64,000 nucleotides of DNA from Xiheimicrobium sp033763395. Its GTDB lineage: Bacteria > Myxococcota > Myxococcia > Myxococcales > Myxococcaceae. Below, one piece after another: positions 20,922-27,290 of the stretch. Positions within the stretch are counted from its first letter, which is position 1. Each line of letters begins with the position of its first letter. The notes under the pieces are model-generated. The model had not been told where the DNA came from and did no database searches. It saw nothing but the letters and a program-made list of their open reading frames with translations. Where the stretch lies: contig JANRKQ010000211.1 in NCBI GenBank assembly GCA_033763395.1, positions 33,994 through 97,993 of the forward strand, written 5' to 3'. The translations under genes and the position numbers were made by a program.

Positions 20922-21815
20922 TCAGGCCTTTGGCGGCAGGGGCACGAAGCGCGAGGTGCGGGCGGCATAGTCGGCGTAGCCCTTGCGGCGCTCGAGGCTG
21001 CGCTTCTCGGCCATGGGAATGCTCGCCCCGAGGAAGAGGCCGGCCATGCCGAGCCAGCCGAAGGCCGACCACCACGGCGCGCCGGCCGCCAGGCCACACA
21101 GCCAGAGGCCGAACCAGAAGGACACCTCGCCGAAGTAGTTCGGGTGCCGCGACAGGCGCCAGAGGCCGCGGGTGCAGAAGCCGCCCTTGCCTTCCGGAGA
21201 GCGGCGGAAACTCCGCAGTTGCTCGTCGGCCACCCACTCGATGAGAATGGCTCCGGTGGTGAAGAGCGCCGCGAGCCCATCGAGGGCGCCGAAGGGTCGT
21301 GACGACTCCACCAGCGCGGCGTGGAGCGGCAGGCAGCCGGCGAAAACGAGGAGCATGGGGAAGAGGTGGAAGGCGAGGAAGCTCACCGGCCAGAAGCCCT
21401 TGCCGGTCTTCGCGCGGAAGTCGGTGTACTGCCAGTCTTCGTGTTTGAGGCCGGCCCAGCTGCGCACCCAGTTGAAGGTGAGGCGCAGGCCGTAGAAGCA
21501 GACGACGGCGAGCACGAGGGCCTGGCGGGCGTCGAGGCCGCGGGCGGCGCCGGGGCCGATGATGAAGAAGACCGCGACGGCGATGGGCGCGAGCGACCAG
21601 TGGGCGTTGAAGAAGGCCGTGTTGTCGAAGAGCACGGCGAAGACGAAGAGGACGACGGTCGCGGCGACCTCGGCGGCGAAGACGTGCGCGAGGGGGTGCC
21701 AGTCGGCGGGAACCTGTCGCACGGTGACGACGGCCGCGGCGAGGGCGGTTGCGTAGGCGAGAACGAGGGCGGCGTACCCGCTCCACGGGCGCTGTTCGAC
21801 GAAGGGGACGGACAC
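20922..21815 (-). CDS. DUF1295 / steroid 5-alpha-reductase-like membrane protein (paralogue 1)
   Basis: A 297-residue protein with about seven hydrophobic helices. It carries the family signature W-x-L-S-R-H-P-N-Y-F-G-E near residue 240, shared by DUF1295, steroid 5-alpha reductase and isoprenylcysteine methyltransferase folds, where it binds the nucleotide cofactor. 'NWVRSW.GLKHEDWQYTDFR' is also typical of DUF1295. The GTG at 21815 is preceded by AGGAG at a suitable distance; the frame extends 19 codons further upstream but without a better site. It is clearly paralogous to the protein at 59786-60709. It diverges from the EXPERA gene with 110 bp between start codons. Substrate unknown: a lipid or sterol double bond is a reasonable inference only. 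Confidence 0.85.
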   Translation of the reverse strand: MSVPFVEQRPWSGYAALVLAYATALAAAVVTVRQVPADWHPLAHVFAAEVAATVVLFVFAVLFDNTAFFNAHWSLAPIAVAVFFIIGPGAARGLDARQALVLAVVCFYGLRLTFNWVRSWAGLKHEDWQYTDFRAKTGKGFWPVSFLAFHLFPMLLVFAGCLPLHAALVESSRPFGALDGLAALFTTGAILIEWVADEQLRSFRRSPEGKGGFCTRGLWRLSRHPNYFGEVSFWFGLWLCGLAAGAPWWSAFGWLGMAGLFLGASIPMAEKRSLERRKGYADYAARTSRFVPLPPKA

Positions 21816-21925
21816 GAAGGAGGACTCCTGGTGAAGGCGGGCGGTGCGTAACAGCCGCGCTCCGGCTCGCAAGGGCAGAACTCGTTCCTCGACGGCGGGC
21901 GGCGCTCGTGCGAGTTCCCGGGGGC

Positions 21926-22426
21926 GTGAATGCCGAGAACCTGCCGCTGAAGCAGCGCCCGTTCGACGTCTTCCTGGCCGTCGTGTTCGCGGTGTTCGCG
22001 GTGACGACGGCGATGGCGGACTTCATGCCGAGCCTCGGGGTGGAGCTCACGCCGGACTCGCCGAGCTTCCTCGTGCGCATGAACTACGCGTACGCGGCCG
22101 ACACGGACCCGCTGTTCCTGCGCCACCCGTTCTGGATGCGGCTGGTGACGGGGTTGTCGGCCTTCGTGTACGCGCCGTTCTACGTGGTGTTGGTGTGGGC
22201 GCTGGTGAAGGGGAAGAACGGCATTCAGCTGCCGGCGGTGGTGTACGCGTCGGCGTGCGCGACCATCACCGGGGTGCTGGTGTTCGGGGTGGCGCTGTTC
22301 GGAGAGCCCGAATGGCGCACGCCGAATCCGGTGAAGTTCCTGCTGCTGAACGGGCCGTATGCGGTGATGCCGTTGGTGCTGCTGGCGCGCATGCGCAAGC
22401 CGATGCCGTTCACGCGCAAGTTCTGA
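21926..22426 (+). CDS. EXPERA-domain membrane protein (EBP/TMEM97-like)
   Basis: A 166-residue four-helix membrane protein starting at GTG. The helices are at about residues 10-32, 62-88, 95-120 and 130-150. The order, with a charged loop after helix 1 (P-D-S-P-S-F-L), 'DPLFLRHPFWMRL' before helix 2, 'Y.PFYVVLVWAL' inside it and 'IQLPAVVYAS' before helix 3, fits the EXPERA domain of emopamil-binding protein (sterol delta8-delta7 isomerase) and TMEM97. Whether it is an isomerase or only a sterol/lipid-binding protein cannot be told from the sequence. Divergent with the steroid-reductase-like gene at 20922-21815, which makes a shared role in sterol or isoprenoid lipid handling plausible. Confidence 0.75.
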   Translation: MNAENLPLKQRPFDVFLAVVFAVFAVTTAMADFMPSLGVELTPDSPSFLVRMNYAYAADTDPLFLRHPFWMRLVTGLSAFVYAPFYVVLVWALVKGKNGIQLPAVVYASACATITGVLVFGVALFGEPEWRTPNPVKFLLLNGPYAVMPLVLLARMRKPMPFTRKF

Positions 22427-22678
22427 GCCGGCCGCATCGGCGACGTTTGGGAACATCGTCTGGCCCGTGACGCGACAGGTTCGAGCTGCGACGCCGGCCG
22501 CGCCGCTCCGGGTACGGGAGCACGCGACGGGTTCCGTGGGACAAGGAGCTGAAATCATCGGCGGTACCTTCCGTGAAGCTCCCCTTGAGCACGGTGCTGC
22601 GGCGCGCGCGCTCCTGACGAGCCGCTTCACGGGAACGTCGCAAAGCGCGCCTGGATTTCAGGGTCACCAACGACGCGC

Positions 22679-23780
22679 TCACGGAGAGCGTCGAAACCCC
22701 GGATACACGAACGCTCCCTGGAGCAACGCCGCCTCGGCCGCCTTGACGCCGGCAGCGCGGAAGGTCGGATACCAGCGCGTTCGAACGATCGTCTCGAGTT
22801 CGTCGACGAGCTGCTGGGCGCGCTCCGCGCTCAACAAGAACCGCTGCGCCTCAGACACGAGGTTCTTCGCGTTGGCCCAGCGGCCGAGTGAACCAGCCGT
22901 GAGCGCAAGGTCACGACGGTCGAGGCTGACGGCAGGCTGTGGCACGAGGTCGTACGCGGGCGAAAGTCGCCAGGTCTCGTCCCACGCGATGGCTGCGTGG
23001 TTGCGAGGGTGGTCGTCGGTGTTGGAAGTGAGTGCGTTGAAGACCATTCTCCGGAACAGCTGCTCGGAGTCCTTGCTCGGGTCAGCGCTGAGGCGACGAA
23101 GCACTTCAGCGAGTTCGAGATACGACCATCGGTCGCGGCGCGTGACGTCTTCATCGGCGCCCAGGAGCGTCAGGCCGCTCAACATCCGGGCGCGTCGATA
23201 TCCGGCCGAAGTGCTTTCACGGTCGAACCGACGCACCAGGAGCACATCGCGACCGCCAACCCCACGGACCTGGCTGTCGGGGGTCGTGATTCCGCAGGCG
23301 CGGGCGAGTCGGAGCATCGCCGCCTCCACGCGCGCCATGTTCCAGCGGTCGCTCGGAAGGTTGAACTTCGCGAGCCACAACGCCCCCTCGTGCTCGACGA
23401 CGGCCTTCGGCCGAGCCCCACCCATCGAGGTCCCGATGAGGAGAAACGCTCGCGCCTGACTCTGGGCCGAGTCATCACGAACGCTCGTTGGCTCAGCCAG
23501 CACCGCGTCGGCAGCGCGCTGAATGCGCTCCAGCGAGATGGTCCGGTTGAAGCGCCGCAACGGCGGTGGAGGCTCGGGTCCGAGTCCGAAGGAGAGCGCG
23601 CCCGCACGGTCGTCGGGCGCGTGAAGCAACAGATCGAGTTCATCCAGGGGAGCAGGAACGTGACGCTCGATGACGCGGCGCCCCCAGAAGTCAGGGCTCG
23701 AGTCGCGCAGACAGCCGAAGAAGCCGCCGAGGCGAACCGTCTCGAACCGGCACGGCCGAGGTTTGCCCCGGAAGGGTCAT
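22679..23780 (-). CDS. hipA: HipA-family Ser/Thr kinase toxin, frameshifted near the N terminus
   Basis: HipA toxins are kinases that phosphorylate cytoplasmic targets (GltX in the E. coli case) and are held by HipB. The main frame (22679 up to about 23750) has the HipA Gly-rich loop S-M-G-G-A-R-P-K-A, the catalytic N-T-D-D-H-P-R-N-H-A and the metal-binding D-L-V-P region. Its first usable start codon is TTG 23629, yet typical HipA N-terminal sequence (R-F-E-T-V ... L-D-E-L-D-L-L-L-H-A-P-D-D-R) continues upstream to about 23750 without a start. A different frame begins with ATG 23780 (M-T-L-P-G-Q-T-S-A-V-P), the usual HipA start. One extra base around 23747-23755 would join them. Either a sequence error or a disabled toxin. 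HipB ends 25 bp upstream. Confidence 0.75.
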
Positions 23781-23805
23781 GAAGATGTAGCAGCCTCTGG
23801 CGACG

Positions 23806-24150
23806 TCAGAAATCACGGTCGCCGGCCCCCCTCGAACCGCGTGCGCGGAGCGGTGCCTTCACGCGCGCGAGCCGCTCACCTTCGACGTCGACCGCTGGCT
23901 CCGCGAGAGCTGCGTAGTGCTCGAGCAATCCGAGCGCCCAGAGCATCGCGACGGTGACGGCGATGGCCGTCGAGGGCTTGCCCTTCTCGGCATCGGCGAC
24001 TGCTCGCAAGCCGGTGCCGATGCGCTCGGCTAACTGGGCCTGGGTCCAGCCCCGGCGGATCCGGGCCAGGCGCAAGGCGGAGCCGACCTCGACGAGGGTT
24101 CGTCCGACCGCTGCCGGAGGCTGCTGGAGGAGAAGATTGGAGCGAGCCAT
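23806..24150 (-). CDS. hipB: HipB-like HTH (XRE) antitoxin
   Basis: A 114-residue DNA-binding protein. Residues about 22-80 form an XRE/Cro helix-turn-helix: 'LRLARIRRGWTQAQLAERIG' followed by V-A-D-A-E-K-G-K-P-S. By gene order it is the HipB antitoxin, expected to bind the HipA protein and repress the operon. ATG 24150 is preferred over an upstream start because it lies 8 bp after the stop codon of the peptidase gene, giving tight coupling, and avoids overlap. The tail is basic and less conserved, as in other HipB proteins where it is degraded by Lon. Stop codon to the proposed hipA ATG is 25 bp. Confidence 0.82.
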   Translation of the reverse strand: MARSNLLLQQPPAAVGRTLVEVGSALRLARIRRGWTQAQLAERIGTGLRAVADAEKGKPSTAIAVTVAMLWALGLLEHYAALAEPAVDVEGERLARVKAPLRARGSRGAGDRDF

Positions 24151-24158
24151 GGATGCTC

Positions 24159-24192
24159 TCAAAAGCATTTTATGGCTCTTGAGATGCTTTGA
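24159..24192. promoter_or_regulatory. Inverted repeat before hipB, candidate operator
   Basis: Left arm TCAAAAGCAT (24159-24168) and right arm ATGCTTTGA (24184-24192) form a near-perfect inverted repeat with a 15-base spacer, one base short of full symmetry. It lies just upstream of the hipB ATG (24150) and inside the last codons of the peptidase gene. Two-fold symmetric sites in this place are the expected target of HipB. The sequence is AT-rich relative to its surroundings, which also fits an internal promoter region. Confidence 0.45.
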
Positions 24193-24773
24193 AAAGCGGC
24201 CTTCAGGAGCCTTCCAGCGACCCTGCCTATCTTCTTCCGAGCGGCGCGAAGGTGCTCAGCCGGCGCGCCCATGGCGGCGAGCTGTAGGGGCGCCTCGGAG
24301 TGAAGGCCGAGCTGCGTAGCCACGAGCCACGCGACCGCCTCGGCCTCGAGCTCACACTCGAGGACGTCCAGTCGGTTGCGGACGTGGAAGTGGCCCAGGA
24401 GAATGTGCGCGAGCTCGTGTATGAGCGTGGTGGCCTGGTCGACTTCGCTGACGTCACGCCGCAGCCGGACACGTTTCCCACGCAGCGAGAGTCCGAGTGT
24501 TCCTTCCGGGAGTGGGCCTTCTTCGAGCGTCACGCGGAGGCGGGCGGCGACCCGTTCGAAACGCGCGAGCCATGGCGTTCGTCTCCGACGTTTCGTGGGC
24601 GACGCGGGCCGCGCAGGAACGAAGGCGCGATCGTCGATGACCGGAACCAGGACCACCACCCGTCCTGCGTGGAGTGCGAGGACCGGAGCGAACGGGAGCG
24701 TGAGTCGTTGGAGTCGACCGATCTCCTCAGCAAGCTGATCGAGCTGAACCCCGAGTGTTGAAGTGCCTGTCAT
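24159..24773 (-). CDS. ImmA/IrrE-type metallopeptidase in the hip cassette
   Basis: A 204-residue protein whose core motif is 'LIHELAHILLGHFH' (HExxH, about residues 132-145) followed some 17 residues later by E-L-E-A-E-A-V-A-W-L-V, the Glu-containing helix that gives the third zinc ligand in ImmA/IrrE (COG2856) proteins. Such peptidases usually cut an XRE-type repressor to switch on a neighbouring gene set. Here the XRE protein is HipB, 8 bp downstream, and HipA follows. The arrangement suggests that the peptidase could inactivate HipB; this is inference. The frame is open further upstream, but that extension is Arg/Pro/Ser-rich and lacks coding character. No separate DNA-binding domain is present. 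Confidence 0.78.
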   Translation of the reverse strand: MTGTSTLGVQLDQLAEEIGRLQRLTLPFAPVLALHAGRVVVLVPVIDDRAFVPARPASPTKRRRRTPWLARFERVAARLRVTLEEGPLPEGTLGLSLRGKRVRLRRDVSEVDQATTLIHELAHILLGHFHVRNRLDVLECELEAEAVAWLVATQLGLHSEAPLQLAAMGAPAEHLRAARKKIGRVAGRLLKAAFQSISRAIKCF

Positions 24774-24857
24774 CGGCACTGGCAGCGCAGGTTCCGTTCC
24801 TCTGGAACCCTCTGTAAGCCGATGTAGGACGACTCTCGAGGTCCGGCTTCTCGTACC

Positions 24858-24872
24858 GCGCCGGTACTGCGG
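24858..24872 (+). repeat. 15-bp direct repeat, copy 1
   Basis: GCGCCGGTACTGCGG, identical to copy 2 at 24906-24920. Confidence 0.6.
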
Positions 24873-24905
24873 GACGGCTCCGACCCAGATTCCATGCCGG
24901 GCACT

Positions 24906-24920
24906 GCGCCGGTACTGCGG
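24906..24920 (+). repeat. 15-bp direct repeat, copy 2
   Basis: GCGCCGGTACTGCGG, identical to copy 1. Confidence 0.6.
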
Positions 24921-25201
24921 CTTCTGGAGGGCTGTTCGCCGCTCTTGACGGTGGGAGGAGCCAGCGACGTCCTGCGGGTCAGCCGCGGGACGGTGTCGAC
25001 CGGGGCGAGGTGTGTCACGTCCGGGCGCTGGGGTCGATCCGCATCCTGAAGGACTCGCTGGTCCACACTGTCGCGAACGGGCCGGGCAGTCTTCCTCGTG
25101 ACTCAGTGGCCGGGACCGTCCACCACCGGGCACTTCGCCCTCCTCGTCTCCTGTGGTTTCAACACCCTGGATTGGGGCGCGGCGTGAACTTGCCGTCTCG
25201 C

Positions 25202-27043
25202 ATGCGACCGACCCTTCCCCTGGCCATCCTCGTCCTTCTGTCTGCCTGCCAGCCCCCTCCGATGAGCCGCCCCGAGTGCCGCGTGGACTCGGACTGTGGC
25301 CTCAATGTTCGCTGCGAGAGCAATCGCTGCGTGTTGGGAGCGCCTTCCGGACAGCCGGTCCCGTCGGGCCCGATGCCGACCTCGGTGACCAACGACACCT
25401 GTGAGACGGCCCCCCGCATTGGCGCGGGCACGACGATTCGGGGCTCGACCCGCGGGGCGCGCAAGGACTACGACCCAACGAGGTGTGGCGCAGGAGCCCC
25501 TCGTGGCGCCGAGGTCGCTTACTTCGCCTCCTTCCCTGGCAACTCCGAGATTCGCGTCAGGGTCACCTCACTCACCCCGGGGTTTGTCCCGGTCGTGTAC
25601 GGAGCCAGCAGCGCCCCGAACTGTGCGAGTTCCGTCAGTAACGCTGCCTGCAACCTGATGGTGTCGGGCGTCTCGAGCAGCCCCACTGAAGGCTTTCTCA
25701 TCGTCGCCTCGGCCGTCGAGGGCGTCGACGGCGACTTCGAGTTGGTCATCGAGGCCTCTCCGTTGCGCCCGAACGGCAGCGCTGGTGGCACAGCCGGAGG
25801 CAGCGCCGCGGGAGGGTCCGCTGGAGGCTCGGCGGGTGGCACTGCGACCGGTGGAGGCACGTCGACGCCGCGCTCGACCGTCGTTGCACTCGACGACGTC
25901 GCCTCCGCATCCCAAATCACGCGGCCGAGCTTCGTCGTCGACAACGCGGGCGTTCGACACGTGGCCTTCATGCGAAGCGGCTCCATTCGGTACGGGCGCT
26001 GCGCGAACGCCTGCGAGCAGCGGACGAACTGGAGATTCGTGAGCGTGCCCAACGCCCCCGGCCGCGAGGTCACCATGGCGGTCTCGTCATCGGGGAAGGT
26101 CGCCCTCATGTGGGCCAACTTCACCCCTGAACAGCTCGGCTATTCGGAGTGCACCGCATCCGACTGCTCCATGGCTTCAGGCTGGCGCAGCTTCACGCTC
26201 CCCGCCGACATCCCGACGATTCGGTCGAATGCGGTGTTCGACCAGAACGGCGTCTTTCACGTCGTCATCGACCAGGCATTCACCGATGACACGCTTCTCA
26301 CTTGCCCCGGAAACTGCACGGGCTCCAACGCATCGTGGTTCGCGGTCCCCACGGGGATGAGCGGCGTGTACAGCTCGATCGCGGTCGACCGCGGCGGCTC
26401 GCTCGGAATCGCCTCCGTCGATGTCTCGGCCAACGTGCGATTCCGCACCGTGACCGTCGCCAACACGAACGGCCAATTGACGAACGCCTTCAGTCCGACG
26501 ACGGCGGTCATCGCGAACGATGCATGGATCGGCGCCGGCGTCGACCTCGTGTACGCCAACGGCCGGCCCCGGCTCAGCTTCATCAGCTCCACGCGAGCGA
26601 CCCGGCTCGCCTGGTGCTCGGCGAACTGCGCGACCTCGACGAACTGGGACTCGATTCAGTTCAACAACGCCCGACCCTCTCCCTCGCCCTCGAGCACGCT
26701 CACGGTGAACGCGAGCGATGTCCCAACGGTGGTGCGTGTCGTGGGGGACGAGCTGCTGGCGATTCGCTGTACCTCGGGGAGCTGCTACTCGCTGTCCGGC
26801 CTCTATTCGAACATGACCGCTGACACCCACGCGCAGGCGTACTCGTCGCAGCGCTTCCCGCTGCCGACCAACTGCAAGCCGAACGAGGTCCCGTTCGCGA
26901 GCTCGTTCACGGGCGACTTCAGCCGCGCCGTCACCGTCGGTGGGCGGACGGAGATCATCACCGTGGCCTTCGACGTGGGCGGGTGCAACGTGAACGAAGG
27001 CGTTCAGGCGAACTGGCACCTCCGCTACGCCGTGGTGCCGTAG
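25202..27043 (+). CDS. Lipoprotein with Gly/Ser linker and Cys-Trp repeat domain
   Basis: A 613-residue lipoprotein (leader ends V-L-L-S-A-C, acyl Cys at residue 18). After a small knot (C-R-V-D-S-D-C-G-L-N-V-R-C-E-S-N-R-C) there is a beta-rich domain (about 60-185). A linker of G-G-S-A/T repeats follows (about 190-220). The C-terminal ~390 residues hold at least four recurrent units with a paired-Cys and Trp pattern: Y-G-R-C-A-N-A-C-E-Q-R-T-N-W, Y-S-E-C-T-A-S-D-C-S-M-A-S-G-W, L-T-C-P-G-N-C-T-G-S-N-A-S-W and W-C-S-A-N-C-A-T-S-T-N-W. Spacing of about 60-90 residues suggests a beta-propeller-like surface domain. Function unknown. Bracketed by the 15-bp repeats and followed by a hairpin and tRNA-Pro. 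Confidence 0.82.
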   Translation: MRPTLPLAILVLLSACQPPPMSRPECRVDSDCGLNVRCESNRCVLGAPSGQPVPSGPMPTSVTNDTCETAPRIGAGTTIRGSTRGARKDYDPTRCGAGAPRGAEVAYFASFPGNSEIRVRVTSLTPGFVPVVYGASSAPNCASSVSNAACNLMVSGVSSSPTEGFLIVASAVEGVDGDFELVIEASPLRPNGSAGGTAGGSAAGGSAGGSAGGTATGGGTSTPRSTVVALDDVASASQITRPSFVVDNAGVRHVAFMRSGSIRYGRCANACEQRTNWRFVSVPNAPGREVTMAVSSSGKVALMWANFTPEQLGYSECTASDCSMASGWRSFTLPADIPTIRSNAVFDQNGVFHVVIDQAFTDDTLLTCPGNCTGSNASWFAVPTGMSGVYSSIAVDRGGSLGIASVDVSANVRFRTVTVANTNGQLTNAFSPTTAVIANDAWIGAGVDLVYANGRPRLSFISSTRATRLAWCSANCATSTNWDSIQFNNARPSPSPSSTLTVNASDVPTVVRVVGDELLAIRCTSGSCYSLSGLYSNMTADTHAQAYSSQRFPLPTNCKPNEVPFASSFTGDFSRAVTVGGRTEIITVAFDVGGCNVNEGVQANWHLRYAVVP

Positions 27044-27067
27044 GCGCACCATTCAGCACCTCGCGCG

Positions 27068-27082
27068 GCGCCGGCACTGCGG
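27068..27082 (+). repeat. 15-bp direct repeat, copy 3 (one mismatch)
   Basis: GCGCCGGCACTGCGG, 14 of 15 bases as in copies 1 and 2, in the same orientation, 25 bp after the lipoprotein stop codon. Confidence 0.5.
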
Positions 27083-27103
27083 ACCTCGGCCGGATCGAAA
27101 GAC

Positions 27104-27149
27104 GAAGGCCCTGACCCGCTCGGAATTCCCGAAACGAATCAGGGCCTTC
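27104..27149. terminator. 11-bp inverted repeat, probable bidirectional terminator
   Basis: GAAGGCCCTGA (27104-27114) and TCAGGGCCTTC (27139-27149) are perfect complements across a 24-base loop. It lies between the 3' ends of the lipoprotein gene (plus) and tRNA-Pro (minus), the right place to stop both transcripts. On the minus strand the stem is followed by GTCTTTCG, a weak U-rich tail; on the plus strand by AATCAGTC. The long loop makes strict rho-independent action uncertain. Confidence 0.55.
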
Positions 27150-27155
27150 AATCAG

Positions 27156-27229
27156 TCGGGGAGACAGGATTTGAACCTGCGACCCCTTGGTCCCGAACCA
27201 AGTGCTCTACCAGGCTGAGCCACTCCCCG
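27156..27229 (-). tRNA. tRNA-Pro(CGG)
   Basis: A 74-base cloverleaf. Acceptor stem CGGGGAG pairs with CTCCCCG plus discriminator A. D arm GCTC..GAGC with the loop G-G motif; anticodon stem CTTGG/CCAAG with loop TTCGGGA, so anticodon CGG (reads CCG, a common codon in GC-rich genomes). T arm GCAGG-TTCAAAT-CCTGT. The CCA end is not encoded. The anticodon-arm sequence is typical of bacterial tRNA-Pro. Confidence 0.96.
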
Positions 27230-27290
27230 TTGCTTCCGGGCATCCCGACGCGCGCGCTTCTGCCCGCCTGACGGCACGCTGTCAAGCACC

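Larger units (their letters stand above)
24774..25201. other. 428-bp divergent intergenic region with a 15-bp repeat pair
   Basis: Between the peptidase gene (minus) and the repeat lipoprotein gene (plus). It should hold the promoters of both. The only structure I see is two copies of GCGCCGGTACTGCGG (24858-24872 and 24906-24920, 48 bp apart); a third copy with one mismatch lies after the lipoprotein gene. The first copy is preceded by GTACCGC, giving a small imperfect palindrome. No convincing ORF, RNA gene or -35/-10 pair is seen. Confidence 0.5.

Noticed and set aside
24774..25133. N-terminal extension of the ImmA-like peptidase in the same frame
   Set aside because: Rich in Arg, Pro and Ser, no domain, and it crosses the 15-bp repeats; ATG 24773 gives the normal family length.
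22679..27229. A genomic island or prophage at tRNA-Pro
   Set aside because: No integrase, transposase, phage gene or duplicated tRNA end is present; only the short 15-bp repeats hint at insertion.
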